64,000 nucleotides of DNA from Bacillota bacterium (GTDB lineage: Bacteria > Bacillota > Sulfobacillia > JACIYH01), in assembly GCA_040757085.1 (NCBI GenBank), contig JBFLXJ010000024.1, positions 1 through 64,000 of the forward strand, in the 5' to 3' direction. Position numbers and translations under genes: made by a program. Below the pieces are notes generated by a model. It worked only from the letters and a program-made list of their open reading frames with translations, had not been told where the DNA came from and ran no database searches. Shown piece after piece: positions 27,967 through 36,800 of the stretch. The stretch's first letter is position 1. Each line of letters opens with the position of its first letter.

Positions 27967-28171
27967 CGTGCCCGATCCACCTCCAGCTTCCGCCCCCGCC
28001 TGTACTTCGACAGGTTTCGCCCCACATCCTCTCCCTGCTAAGAAGCGAGACGCTGGCACCGCCGTGCTCGCCCCTGGGAACAAACGGTGAGCGTGCAGGA
28101 AGTGGGACTCCGGGGAACGAAGAGGGGGAACGAAAAACTCTGGCGGGTAATGGCGGGCAGGAGTGGGATCC

Positions 28172-29224
28172 ATGCAGCAGAACGACTTCGGGTACCTGTG
28201 CAGCTATTTCCCGGTGGAACTGGCGATGGCGGCTGGTTACCACCCGGTGCGCCTGTTGCCCGCGGGCCCTGCTCCCGCCGGGGGACTGCTACCCTCGTTT
28301 CTGTGCGCCCCCGTTCGCCACTACCTTACGTGCGCCCTGAACGGGGAATACCGGCACCTGGCCGGGGTGGGCATCACCCATGCCTGCGATGCCATGCAGT
28401 CCCTGGCCCAGGTGTGGCAGGCCACGGTCAAAGAACCACCCCTTTTCCTCCTGCACTTCCCCACCCGCCGCGATGCCGCCGCCCTGGCCCACCTCACAGC
28501 AGCGATGCGGGACCTTGGTGCCCGTCTGCCTGCCATCGTGGACGCGACCGCCCTGGCCGGAGCGGTATCCCGGGCACGGGCACGGCGGCGGCAACTGCAC
28601 CACTTGCTCGAGCACCGTGCGGCCCTCGACCCGGCCACCGTGTGGAACCTGCTCACCGCCCCGTGGTGCGATAACGAGCAGCGTCCAAAACCCGACCGGC
28701 TGCAGGCGCCCGGGCAGGAGCACATACCGGCCGACGGGGGCACCGTCCGGATCGTGCTTTCAGGGAGCATCCTGTCTTCGCCCCGGCTTCTGGAAATAGT
28801 TAGGGAGTCGGGGGGAGTGGTGGTGGGAGACGACCTCTGTTCCGGAGAGCGAGGGCTCGGTCCCCTGCCGCCGGCTGAAGAAGGGGATTCGGTCCCCGGG
28901 GACGACCCCTGGACGGTGCTGGCGCGCCAGTATCTGGACATGCCTCCCTGTCCCTGCCGCCACCCGTCCCTGGAGGAACGGGTGCAGCACCTGCTCCGCC
29001 TGGCACGCGTGCGCCACGCTCAGGGCGTGATCCTCCTGCGGGAGAAATTCTGCGAACCCCACCGGTGGGAAAACCACGCCGTCTCGGCCGGGCTCCGCGG
29101 GCACGGCATCCCCGTACTGGAGCTGGAGACGGAGGGAGGGACGGTGGGGGGCGAAAGGGAACTCACCCGCCTGCAGGCCTTCCTGGAGATGGTGGGCGCA
29201 GAACACGGGGCAGGCGCCCCGTAG
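28172..29224 (+). CDS. 2-hydroxyacyl-CoA dehydratase family subunit (first of a pair)
   Basis: About 350 residues of the HgdB/FldC-type dehydratase family. Seen: LCSYFPVELAMAAGYHPVRL, CAPVRHYLTCALNGEYRHLA, VGITHACDAMQSLAQVW, SGSILSSPRLLEIVRESGGV, VVGDDLCSGER, and the late REKFCEPHRWENHAVSAGLR with GIPVLELETEG. Cysteines (C in LCSYF, HACDA, KFCEPH) are placed as the 4Fe-4S ligands. The ATG at 28172 has AGGAG nine bases upstream. The gene is followed by a second family member 12 bases on. No activator ATPase gene is adjacent. Confidence 0.85.
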   Translation: MQQNDFGYLCSYFPVELAMAAGYHPVRLLPAGPAPAGGLLPSFLCAPVRHYLTCALNGEYRHLAGVGITHACDAMQSLAQVWQATVKEPPLFLLHFPTRRDAAALAHLTAAMRDLGARLPAIVDATALAGAVSRARARRRQLHHLLEHRAALDPATVWNLLTAPWCDNEQRPKPDRLQAPGQEHIPADGGTVRIVLSGSILSSPRLLEIVRESGGVVVGDDLCSGERGLGPLPPAEEGDSVPGDDPWTVLARQYLDMPPCPCRHPSLEERVQHLLRLARVRHAQGVILLREKFCEPHRWENHAVSAGLRGHGIPVLELETEGGTVGGERELTRLQAFLEMVGAEHGAGAP

Positions 29225-29236
29225 GGAGTGGAACCG

Positions 29237-30445
29237 ATGGATGTGCCGCACCTGGGCTGCCTCCCTGCCATGAACAGGTTGCTCACCCGGCACTACCTGG
29301 GGGCGCGCTACCGCACCCTGCTGCACCCCCTCGACCGGCCGCCCCTGGCGTGGGTCACCAGCGGCGCCCCGGTGGAGATCCTGCGCACCATGGGCATCGT
29401 CTGCGTATATCCGGAAAACTACGCTGCCCTGGTGGCCGCCCGCAAACAGGGGGCTGCCCTCTGCCAGATCGCCGAGACGGCCGGGTACTCCCAGGATCTG
29501 TGCTCGTACGCCCGCATCCACCTGGGATCGGTACTGGAGCCTCGCGCGGCTCCCCTGGGAGGGCTGCCCCGACCCGACCTGCTGGTGGCGTGCAACAACA
29601 TCTGCGGCACGGTGGTCAAGTGGTACCAGGAACTCGCCCGCCTGCTGGACGTCCCCCTCTTCTTGCTCGATACTCCCTTCCTTTACGGGGGTAGCGACGC
29701 CGGGGCGATTGCCTATGCGAGACGGCAATTGGACGAGTTGGTGGCGTGGCTGGAGCAGGTCACCAGGCGGCGCCTCGACCCCCACCGCCTGCGCCGGACA
29801 GTGGCACTGGCCGCCCAGGCCACCTCCCTGTGGGAAGAAATCCGGCAGATGGGCCGCTACCGCCCCTCCCCCCTCAACGTCCCCGACCTCTTCATAACCA
29901 TGGGTCCCGTGGTCACGGTGCGGGGAACCCCTCAGGCGGTGGCGTTCTACCGCACCCTGCGAGCAGAACTGCAGGAACGGGTGCGGCAGGGGGTAGCCGC
30001 CGTACCCGGCGAAAAGCTGCGCCTCGTGTGGGACAACATCGCCATCTGGTACCGGCTGTACCGTTTCTTCCGGCCATTCACGGAACGGGGTGCCTGCTTC
30101 GTGGCAGACACCTACACAGCCGGCTGGAGCGTACGCCTGGGGGATGACGATCCGCTCACCGCCCTGGCGCGCGCTTACACTACCGTCTTCCTCAACCAGG
30201 ACGTGGGCACCCGCGCCCACCAGATCGAGGAAATGGTGAGGACGTACGGGGTGGACGCGGTGGTGATGCACCACAACCGCTCATGCAAGCCCTATTCCGG
30301 CATTCAGCCCGTCCTGGCGCGCGCGCTCACGGCGCGCGGCATCCCCGTGCTCATGGTGGAGGCAGACATGGCCGACCCCCGCGCATACGCGGAAGAGGCT
30401 ACCCGCAACCGCGTGGAAGCATTCCTGGAAAGGCTCAGCGGATGA
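29237..30445 (+). CDS. 2-hydroxyacyl-CoA dehydratase family subunit (second of a pair)
   Basis: About 402 residues. Motifs: APVEILRTMGIVCVYPENYA, ETAGYSQDLCSYARIHLGSV, LLVACNNICGTVVKWYQELA, FLLDTPFLYGG, RLVWDNIAIWYRLYRFFRPF, VVMHHNRSCKPYSGIQPVLA and IPVLMVEADMADPRAY. Cysteines in DLCSY, NNICGT and RSCKP match the cluster-binding positions. Such heterodimers dehydrate 2-hydroxyacyl-CoAs or, in related BcrBC/HgdAB systems, carry out difficult reductions after ATP-driven activation. The substrate cannot be told from sequence. The 3' end overlaps the convergent L,D-transpeptidase gene by 11 bases. Confidence 0.88.
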   Translation: MDVPHLGCLPAMNRLLTRHYLGARYRTLLHPLDRPPLAWVTSGAPVEILRTMGIVCVYPENYAALVAARKQGAALCQIAETAGYSQDLCSYARIHLGSVLEPRAAPLGGLPRPDLLVACNNICGTVVKWYQELARLLDVPLFLLDTPFLYGGSDAGAIAYARRQLDELVAWLEQVTRRRLDPHRLRRTVALAAQATSLWEEIRQMGRYRPSPLNVPDLFITMGPVVTVRGTPQAVAFYRTLRAELQERVRQGVAAVPGEKLRLVWDNIAIWYRLYRFFRPFTERGACFVADTYTAGWSVRLGDDDPLTALARAYTTVFLNQDVGTRAHQIEEMVRTYGVDAVVMHHNRSCKPYSGIQPVLARALTARGIPVLMVEADMADPRAYAEEATRNRVEAFLERLSG

Positions 30446-31088
30446 TCACCGGAGTACCGGCCGGGATGTGGCGGTAAAACCACTCCGCATCTTCCAGGGA
30501 AAGGCGTACGCATCCGTGGGAAGCTGGTTGTCCCAGGCGGGCCGCTTCCTCCTCCAGGATGCGCCCCTGCCGGTCCATGGGCACCGAGTGGAACAGATAC
30601 TCCCCCCAGTTGTGGAAGGAAACCCACCACTTGCCCCCCTGCTTGTACTTCTCACTGAAAAACCATTCGCCCCGGTGCTGGATCTTAAACTCTCCCAGCG
30701 GGGTGGGCTTGTCCCCGGTACCGGTGGAGCACACCATGGTGCGCACCAGCTCTTGCCCCCGGTACACGTGGACCCTCTGGGTGGCCACGTCCACCAGCAC
30801 CATCCACCCGCCCTCGGGGTCAACCACGCCCCCTCCCCCGGCCGGATCGTCACCGAGGTGAGTCCCTGCCCCGGGCCCGGGTTGACCCCCGCCGGGATCA
30901 GCATTCCCCCCAGATCCGGCCTCACCGTCGCCGGCCGGGAGACCTCCTGACCCGTCGCCCGCAGGTAACCCTCCCTGCCCGTCCAGGAAAGAGAGCGCAG
31001 GTCCGGTCCCCGCCGCCCAGGCCACCCAGGCGGCCAGGGTCAGGACCGCCAGGAACACGGATACCAATTGTCTTGGCACCTCTCCCAC
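30435..31088 (-). CDS. L,D-transpeptidase (YkuD domain), membrane-anchored
   Basis: 217 residues. An N-terminal hydrophobic anchor (LVSVFLAVLTLAAWVAWAAG) is followed by a Gly/Pro-rich linker of about 60 residues. The catalytic YkuD domain is MVLVDVATQRVHVYRGQELV, GTGDKPTPLGEFKIQHRGEW, HNWGEYLFHSVPMDRQGRI and the active-site SHGCVRLSLEDAEWFYRHIP, with catalytic His and Cys intact. It would form 3-3 cross-links or attach proteins to peptidoglycan outside the membrane. It sits in a spore-envelope neighbourhood. Confidence 0.93.
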   Translation of the reverse strand: MGEVPRQLVSVFLAVLTLAAWVAWAAGTGPALSFLDGQGGLPAGDGSGGLPAGDGEAGSGGNADPGGGQPGPGAGTHLGDDPAGGGGVVDPEGGWMVLVDVATQRVHVYRGQELVRTMVCSTGTGDKPTPLGEFKIQHRGEWFFSEKYKQGGKWWVSFHNWGEYLFHSVPMDRQGRILEEEAARLGQPASHGCVRLSLEDAEWFYRHIPAGTPVIIR

Positions 31089-31103
31089 CTTGCTCCGGGC
31101 TGT

Positions 31104-32318
31104 CTACCTGCCCTCCGTCTTGCCCTTCTCAGCCGGCTTTTCTTTGTCCTTGCCAGCCGGTGGGAGGAACTTCTTCATGAGACCGGGCAGCTCCTTTTCC
31201 ACCCCGGATTTCCCCCACACCTTCTCCAACAGTTCGCTCGGGGAAACGGCCGGTCCCGGCCCGGCCCCCGCATGGCCCGGCGGGGTGAGCTTGCCCCCGG
31301 GGGGACTCCCGACGCCCCCGGGTCCAGCCGGTGTCAGTTGGGATCGCCCTTGTCCGCGGTCATCCCGTCCGGAAGCGGCACCCGGTTTTTCGTCTGGCCT
31401 GGTTCCGGATTCCTCCCCGGATTTGCCCTCTTTCACCTGGCGTCCCCAGGCCTGGCGCAGCACCTGAACTACCGGGCCCTCACGCAACTGTTCCAGGGTG
31501 ACTTCCATCCCCGCCTCCCGGGCGGCCAGGTAAAGGGCCAGGCGACCCGGCGACACGTTCAGGCGTATGGCTTCCTCCCGCACTTCCGGTGCTGCCGCCA
31601 GCCCCTTGACCACCACCTGCAGCCCGCGTTCCCGCAACACCCGGGTGGCGACCGTCACCGCCTCGTCCCGCACGCGGACGGGATCCACCACCGGCTGCCT
31701 GGCTCCGGTGGGAGAAAGTCTCGATTCCGGTGGGCGCTGCTCCGGCCCCGCGCCCGGCCTTCCGGCGACAGGTTCGCCGGGGGCTGCCTCGCCTTGGGGT
31801 GCCGCCAGCAGGGAAGGGCCCCCTACGGGTACGACCGTGACCAGCACCGCCCCCGAGTCCCCGCTGCGCAAATAACCATGCTCGACTGCGCGCAGGGTCA
31901 GGTCCGAGAGCACCTTCTCCAGGCTGCGGCGCCGGTAGCGGAGCCCTGCCAGCACTTTCTCCCCATCGGCATTGAGCGCGCGAGCCACACACACCCTCTC
32001 GCGGGCATCTATCCCAAGTTCCAGGCTGGGGTTGATGTCCACCGACACATATGCCACCACCGGGCCCAGGGCCCAGTAACGCTGGTAGGCCAGTCCGCCG
32101 GGAACCAGGAGCAAAAGGAGCACGCAGGCCAGGACCAGGGCCGGCCGCAGGTAGGCAGACGGCTCCCGACCCCAGGACACTTCTTCCCCGGGCCACCATC
32201 CTCGCCGGGGAACGCGCACGCGCAGGAACTGGCCATCGGGCGTGAGCACGATGGCCATCTCCCCCTGTATCTCCAGTACGACCCCCCGTTTCACTCCCCT
32301 ATCCCCTTCGCTCCTCAC
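31104..32318 (-). CDS. rsgI: RsgI-like membrane anti-sigma factor
   Basis: 404 residues. The N-terminal cytoplasmic RsgI_N domain (RGVVLEIQGEMAIVLTPDGQ, FLRVRVPRRGWWPGEEVSW) is followed by one transmembrane helix (RPALVLACVLLLLLVPGGLA). The outer domain includes VVAYVSVDINPSLELGIDAR and RVCVARALNADGEKVLAGLR, as in RsgI proteins, then a long Pro/Gly/Lys-rich tail. It binds and silences SigI until an external signal arrives. The GTG start overlaps the sigI stop (GTGA), so the pair is co-translated. The tail carries no carbohydrate-binding module. Confidence 0.9.
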   Translation of the reverse strand: MRSEGDRGVKRGVVLEIQGEMAIVLTPDGQFLRVRVPRRGWWPGEEVSWGREPSAYLRPALVLACVLLLLLVPGGLAYQRYWALGPVVAYVSVDINPSLELGIDARERVCVARALNADGEKVLAGLRYRRRSLEKVLSDLTLRAVEHGYLRSGDSGAVLVTVVPVGGPSLLAAPQGEAAPGEPVAGRPGAGPEQRPPESRLSPTGARQPVVDPVRVRDEAVTVATRVLRERGLQVVVKGLAAAPEVREEAIRLNVSPGRLALYLAAREAGMEVTLEQLREGPVVQVLRQAWGRQVKEGKSGEESGTRPDEKPGAASGRDDRGQGRSQLTPAGPGGVGSPPGGKLTPPGHAGAGPGPAVSPSELLEKVWGKSGVEKELPGLMKKFLPPAGKDKEKPAEKGKTEGR

Positions 32319-33034
32319 GGGCGCAGGCTGTCCCGCAGGTAATCCCGCAGGTAAGGGAAATCTTCCAGTAACACCACGGTCAGGGCCAGGATATACTTGC
32401 GGTTGCGTTCCAGCATCTTGCGTCCCAGCCCCAGGTTCGCCTCCAGTTCCCGTACCGGCAACTCGCCCCGGGCCAGCACCTGCCGGCCCAGGAGAGGATG
32501 CGCGGCGAGGTACTGGGCCGCCCGGAGGGCCCGCTGACGGGCGTCCCGGTGCCGGGGGGAAAGCCGGACCAAATCCGCCAGGCTCAACCCCAACTCTTTC
32601 AGCCTCGCCCCGAACCGCGCCACCTCTTCCCGCCTCTCCCAGCTCTCCACGTAGGCCTGGTGCGCCGCCCGCGCTGCCTCCACCTCTGCGAGCGAATAGG
32701 TGCTCCCCTCTTCGTCTTCTTCCTCCAGGGCCGAGAGCGGGATCTCCCGGGCCCCCCGCACCTGGCGCCGGTAGTGGTCAATCAGCCGGCGCCTGATCAC
32801 CATCTCACAGAAACTGAGGAACCCCACCCCGTGATCGGGTCGATAGCTGTCGATGGCCTCGTTGAAGGCCACCAGGGCTACGGACGCCTCGTCGCTGGAA
32901 CCCGTCACGAACCTTCCCCGCACCCGGGCCGCCACGCGCAGTACGAAGGGCCGGTAGTCCCGCAGGAGGAGTTCCCGGGCACCCGAGTCCCCGGCCTGAG
33001 CACGCGCCACCAGGTGGTCAGGGCTGGGACGCAC
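32315..33034 (-). CDS. sigI: RNA polymerase sigma factor SigI
   Basis: 239 residues of the SigI branch of sigma-70 factors. Region 2: ARELLLRDYRPFVLRVAARV, SSDEASVALVAFNEAIDSYR and GVGFLSFCEMVIRRRLIDHY. The C-terminal SigI-C region has SLADLVRLSPRHRDARQRAL and ELEANLGLGRKMLERNRKYI, then LALTVVLLEDFPYLRDYL. In Bacillus SigI responds to heat and wall stress and in clostridia to polysaccharides. It is followed by its anti-sigma partner. Confidence 0.93.
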   Translation of the reverse strand: MRPSPDHLVARAQAGDSGARELLLRDYRPFVLRVAARVRGRFVTGSSDEASVALVAFNEAIDSYRPDHGVGFLSFCEMVIRRRLIDHYRRQVRGAREIPLSALEEEDEEGSTYSLAEVEAARAAHQAYVESWERREEVARFGARLKELGLSLADLVRLSPRHRDARQRALRAAQYLAAHPLLGRQVLARGELPVRELEANLGLGRKMLERNRKYILALTVVLLEDFPYLRDYLRDSLRP

Positions 33035-33083
33035 CTCCTACCACATCCTTTCGAGACATGTGCCCCGATTGCGTCCACACGAG

Positions 33084-33299
33084 CTACCGACGCCAGAACA
33101 AAAAACCCAGCAGGGTGAGGAGAAGGCTGAGCAAGATGCTGGTCATCAGGGGAAAGTAGAGGGTGAACCCATCACGCCGGATTATAATGTCACCCGGCAG
33201 CCTGCCCAGGGGCAGGATACGGGTCCCGAAGGTGATGATGAGCCCGAGGCCCACCAGCACCAGTCCGAAGACGAGCAGCATGCGCCCGAAGTATTCCAA
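33084..33299 (-). CDS. DUF2905 small membrane protein
   Basis: 71 residues with two predicted membrane helices: RMLLVFGLVLVGLGLIITFG and YFPLMTSILLSLLLTLLGFL. Between them is the family signature LPLGRLPGDIIIRRDGFTL. The TTG at 33299, with GGGGGG eight bases upstream, gives the usual family length; an ATG at 33347 would overlap queH. Its function is unknown. It is often encoded near ruvB and queH in clostridia. Confidence 0.85.
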   Translation of the reverse strand: MEYFGRMLLVFGLVLVGLGLIITFGTRILPLGRLPGDIIIRRDGFTLYFPLMTSILLSLLLTLLGFLFWRR

Positions 33300-33303
33300 A
33301 ACC

Positions 33304-33870
33304 TTAACCCCCCTTCTGCCCGCCCCTGTAGTATCTCTCTCGCTCACTGAACACGCACCCGCAGTAACCCTGCCGGTACATGCCCAGCTCGCGAGACCGG
33401 CGCACGGCCTCTTTCCAGCCGGAGCGAAAATCGCGGTAGTAGAAGGGGATGCCCAGGGTGTCCGCCACCTCCCGGCCCACCCGGGCCACCCCCTCGTGGT
33501 TCTGGTAAGGACTCACCAGCAGGGTGGTGGAAAAGGCGTCGTACCCCTCGCACGCAGCCCGGCGAGCCACCTCGTCCAGCCTGATCCGGTAGCAGGTGGG
33601 ACAGCGCCGGGCGGGATCATAGGCATAGGGCAACACGGCTTCCAGGTATTGCTTCAGGTCGTAACGGTCGTCGACCCGGAGATCCACGCCCACTGTTGCC
33701 AGATACTCCCGCAGGGTATCCAGGCGCTTCTCCCATTCTCTGTAGGGGTGGATGTTGGGATTGCAGTAGCAGGCGCTCACCTCGTGCCCTTCCTCCCTGA
33801 GCACATCGAGGGGATAAATGCTGCAGGGACCGCAGCAGGTGTGCAGAAGCAGGCGCATCGCGTGCGTCAC
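33304..33870 (-). CDS. queH: Epoxyqueuosine reductase QueH
   Basis: 188 residues of the DUF208/QueH family, which reduces epoxyqueuosine to queuosine in tRNA, the last step after Tgt and QueA. The cysteine motifs are intact: [31 protein letters not shown] and [28 protein letters not shown] and [20 protein letters not shown] are family-typical. The GTG at 33870 overlaps the ruvB stop; an ATG at 33858 is the alternative. Confidence 0.94.
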   Translation of the reverse strand: MTHAMRLLLHTCCGPCSIYPLDVLREEGHEVSACYCNPNIHPYREWEKRLDTLREYLATVGVDLRVDDRYDLKQYLEAVLPYAYDPARRCPTCYRIRLDEVARRAACEGYDAFSTTLLVSPYQNHEGVARVGREVADTLGIPFYYRDFRSGWKEAVRRSRELGMYRQGYCGCVFSERERYYRGGQKGG

Positions 33871-34907
33871 CTTTCCGAGAAGAAATCCAACTGCCCACCT
33901 GGGGGCTCCATCCCCAGGTGGCGGTATGCCAGAGGAGTCACCATGCGCCCCCGCGGAGTGCGCTGCAGGAAACCCGCCTGAAGGAGATAGGGCTCGTACA
34001 CCTCCTCGATGGTGTCCGGCTCTTCCCCAATTGCCGCCGCCAGCGTCGCCAGGCCCACCGGACCTCCTCCGTACTTAGAGATTATGGTCCGCAACATGTC
34101 CTGGTCAACCCGATCGAGCCCGGCCTCGTCCACCTCGAGAAGCTCCAAACCCTCGCGGGCCACCCGCAGGGTAATTACTCCGTCGGCCCGGACCTGGGCG
34201 TAATCCCGCAGCCGGCGCAGGAGCCGGTTGGCTACCCGCGGGGTGCCGCGCGACCGCCTGGCCACCTCGCGGGCGGCTTCCTCTTCGATCTCCACTCCCA
34301 GGATGGACGCGGCTCTCAAGACGATCTGGGTGAGTTCCCGGGGACGATAGAAGTCCAGGTGCACGATGATGCCGAATCGGTCCCGCAGGGGCGAGGTGAG
34401 CAGGCCCGCCCGGGTGGTGGCCCCCACCAGGGTGAAGCGATTCAGCCGGATGCGGTTGGTGCGGGCAGTGGGACCCTTACCCGACACCCAGTCGAACACG
34501 AAATCTTCCACGGCCGGATACAGGGTTTCTTCCGCCTTGCGGTTGAGGCGGTGGATTTCGTCTATGAAGAGGATCTCCTTTTCCTGCAGGTTGGTCAGGA
34601 TGGCCACCATGTCCCCCGCCCGCTCGATCGCGGGTCCCGACGTCGCCCTGATGCCCACTCCCATTTCGGCGGCCAGGATATATGCCAGCGTGGTCTTGCC
34701 CAGACCCGGGGGTCCGTAAAGCAGTACGTGGTCAAGCTGCTCACCCCGGGCTCGCGACGCTTCCAGGAAGATAGCCAGGCGCTCCTTCACGCTTTCCTGC
34801 CCCACGAACTCAGCCAGGGTGCGAGGGCGCAGGCTCTGTTCGAATAATCGTTCTTCCTCCCGCACCCTCGCACTCACCAGGCGAGCGGGATAAGCATCCT
34901 CGGGCAA
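33867..34907 (-). CDS. ruvB: Holliday junction branch migration ATPase RuvB
   Basis: 346 residues. Seen: [20 protein letters not shown], Walker [21 protein letters not shown], Walker [15 protein letters not shown], sensor motif [36 protein letters not shown], the arginine [20 protein letters not shown], and the winged-helix end [24 protein letters not shown] start is used. It is the third gene of ruvC-ruvA-ruvB. Confidence 0.97.
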   Translation of the reverse strand: MPEDAYPARLVSARVREEERLFEQSLRPRTLAEFVGQESVKERLAIFLEASRARGEQLDHVLLYGPPGLGKTTLAYILAAEMGVGIRATSGPAIERAGDMVAILTNLQEKEILFIDEIHRLNRKAEETLYPAVEDFVFDWVSGKGPTARTNRIRLNRFTLVGATTRAGLLTSPLRDRFGIIVHLDFYRPRELTQIVLRAASILGVEIEEEAAREVARRSRGTPRVANRLLRRLRDYAQVRADGVITLRVAREGLELLEVDEAGLDRVDQDMLRTIISKYGGGPVGLATLAAAIGEEPDTIEEVYEPYLLQAGFLQRTPRGRMVTPLAYRHLGMEPPGGQLDFFSER

Positions 34908-34926
34908 CCGTCACTCACTCCCATAT

Positions 34927-35616
34927 TCAGCGGGTCTCGGGCGCCTGGCGGCCCAGCCACCGCAGGGCGGCCACGATAACGTCGTCAGCGGTGGCTTCCT
35001 CGCCCAGGGTTTCCAGGGCTGCAGCTATCGCCTCGGCGGTCTCCCGATGGGAATATCCCAGGGCAGAAAGGGCGTCGCGGGCCTGATCCCGCACGGACCC
35101 GGCCTCCGTTGCCCGGCCCGCTGCCTGCCCTGCCGCGGCAAGGTGCCCGCGGGTTGCCAGGGCTGCCCCGGCCCCCTGTGCCGCGGACGACACCGCCGCT
35201 TGGGTGGCCACCTGGACCGGCACCCGATCCCTCAACTCCACCAGCAGCCGCCCCACCGTCTTCCTGCCCACCCCCGGGATACCCCCCAGCAGGGAGGCAT
35301 CCTGGCGGAGCACGGCCTGCCAGAACCGCGCGGGAGGGCACCCCGACACAATGGCCAGGGCCAGCCGGGGCCCCACACCGGATACCCCTTGCAGGGTGCG
35401 GAACAACTCGCGCTCGGCCGTGGTTGAGAACCCGTACAGAGATACGTCGTCCTCTCTCACGAGCAGCTGGGTGTACAGCGTTACCATCTCGCCTGGAGAC
35501 GGAAGGGCCTGCACCGTCCCGGCGGGCACCCTTACCTCGAGCCCCACCCCCCCCACCTCTACCACCGCGCGGCCTGAGCCGGCTTCCACCAGGCGTCCCT
35601 TCAGGTAGGAGATCAC
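34927..35616 (-). CDS. ruvA: Holliday junction DNA-binding protein RuvA
   Basis: 229 residues. OB fold: VISYLKGRLVEAGSGRAVVE, YTQLLVREDDVSLYGFSTTA. Tandem helix-hairpin-helix: LFRTLQGVSGVGPRLALAIV and LLGGIPGVGRKTVGRLLVEL. C-terminal RuvB-binding domain: ARDALSALGYSHRETAEAIA. The linker before it is long and Ala-rich. The GTG at 35616 overlaps the ruvC stop. Confidence 0.95.
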   Translation of the reverse strand: MISYLKGRLVEAGSGRAVVEVGGVGLEVRVPAGTVQALPSPGEMVTLYTQLLVREDDVSLYGFSTTAERELFRTLQGVSGVGPRLALAIVSGCPPARFWQAVLRQDASLLGGIPGVGRKTVGRLLVELRDRVPVQVATQAAVSSAAQGAGAALATRGHLAAAGQAAGRATEAGSVRDQARDALSALGYSHRETAEAIAAALETLGEEATADDVIVAALRWLGRQAPETR

Positions 35617-36113
35617 TGCCCCCCGACCTCCACCCGGGAAAGGGTCTGCCGGCAAAGCAAGCAGCACAGGGCCACCCCCAGGGCGTCGGCGGCGTCCTGA
35701 GGACGGGGGTGTGACTCCAGGCGCAGGGTACGGGCCACCATGTCCTGCACCTGGCTTTTGGTGGCCTTGCCATACCCCACCACCGCCATCTTCACCTGGA
35801 GGGGGGAGTATTCGTATACAGGCAGCCCGGCCTCGGCCGCCGCCAGCAGGGCTACGGCACGGGCCTGTCCCACCGCGAAGGCAGTGAGCTGGTTGCGGCA
35901 GAAGAATATCTCCTCTACCGCCACTGCGGTGGGGGCATATTCCCTGACCACCTGTCGCAGGTCCCGGTAAAGGCTGAGCAGCCGCTCCGGCAAAGGCATC
36001 CCGGCGGGAGTGCGCAGGCAACCATACCCCGCACACACCGGGGCTCCTCCTCGCTCTTCCACCACACCATACCCCAGGGCAGCCGTGCCCGGGTCAATCC
36101 CCAGCACCCGCAA
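35613..36113 (-). CDS. ruvC: Crossover junction endodeoxyribonuclease RuvC
   Basis: About 166 residues of the RNase H-fold resolvase. Acidic residues are visible in VLGIDPGTAALGYGVVEERG, AVAVEEIFFCRNQLTAFAVG and SHPRPQDAADALGVALC. The middle VYEYSPLQVKMAVVGYGKAT is typical. The TTG at 36113, preceded by AAAGGGGA, places the first Asp at the usual position; the frame is open 14 codons further upstream. Confidence 0.94.
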   Translation of the reverse strand: MRVLGIDPGTAALGYGVVEERGGAPVCAGYGCLRTPAGMPLPERLLSLYRDLRQVVREYAPTAVAVEEIFFCRNQLTAFAVGQARAVALLAAAEAGLPVYEYSPLQVKMAVVGYGKATKSQVQDMVARTLRLESHPRPQDAADALGVALCCLLCRQTLSRVEVGGQ

Positions 36114-36178
36114 AAGCAATCCCCTTTGGCGGGTTTCGACGGTAAGCGCGCCCAATCCTGCCCCGCAGCATGCGGGCT

Positions 36179-36703
36179 TCAGTCTCCCAGCCCTTCCAGG
36201 AAGCGGGCCACCTGATCGTCTCCCTCCATCACCATCCCCTGCTGGAGCAACTGGCGGTCCTCGGGCAGGAGGCTTTCGGAGCGCACGGTAGTCAACTCCT
36301 TGAGCAGCAGGTGATCCCGGCTGCGTCCGTAATAGACGGCCACCTTGCCGTCAGAGATGGTCAGGAACCGGTACCTGACCATCTCCGGGCAGACAGCATC
36401 AACCTGCCGCTCCAGCTCTATCCGGGTGGGGCCGAAGGACACCAACGTCCAGCCCGGGTGGCGCGTCATGAACTCTTGCTCCGTGCAACCCACCAGTTCC
36501 GGCCACACGGGCTCCTCCTTTTCCTCCCGGTATCCGCACAGGAGGTAAGTGGTCCGGTACAGCACCCTGGCCCCTTCCAGAACTACGGGGGAGCGGTGCA
36601 CGGCTCGGTCGTGCTCCCGGAAAGACGGTAAGAACACCAGGACCGTGCCCACCACCACGGCCAACACCACGATAGCTAACAAATACCATCTCGCCCCGGA
36701 CAA
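36179..36703 (-). CDS. BofC-like sporulation protein
   Basis: 174 residues with an N-terminal membrane helix (WYLLAIVVLAVVVGTVLVFL). The periplasmic or forespore-side part contains VLYRTTYLLCGYREEKEEPV, the BofC C-domain-like WTLVSFGPTRIELERQVDAV and FLTISDGKVAVYYGRSRDHL. In Bacillus BofC restrains the SpoIVB protease during the sigma-K checkpoint. Its location beside ruvC matches the usual gene order. The start is TTG at 36703. Confidence 0.8.
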   Translation of the reverse strand: MSGARWYLLAIVVLAVVVGTVLVFLPSFREHDRAVHRSPVVLEGARVLYRTTYLLCGYREEKEEPVWPELVGCTEQEFMTRHPGWTLVSFGPTRIELERQVDAVCPEMVRYRFLTISDGKVAVYYGRSRDHLLLKELTTVRSESLLPEDRQLLQQGMVMEGDDQVARFLEGLGD

Positions 36704-36800
36704 AACCAGAACCCCCAGGCATACCTAGCTTGCCCAGGGGACCATTCTTTATGCAGGGGCCCGTTCAACCAGCGGGAGCCGCTGCTTGTGCACCGCCGTT

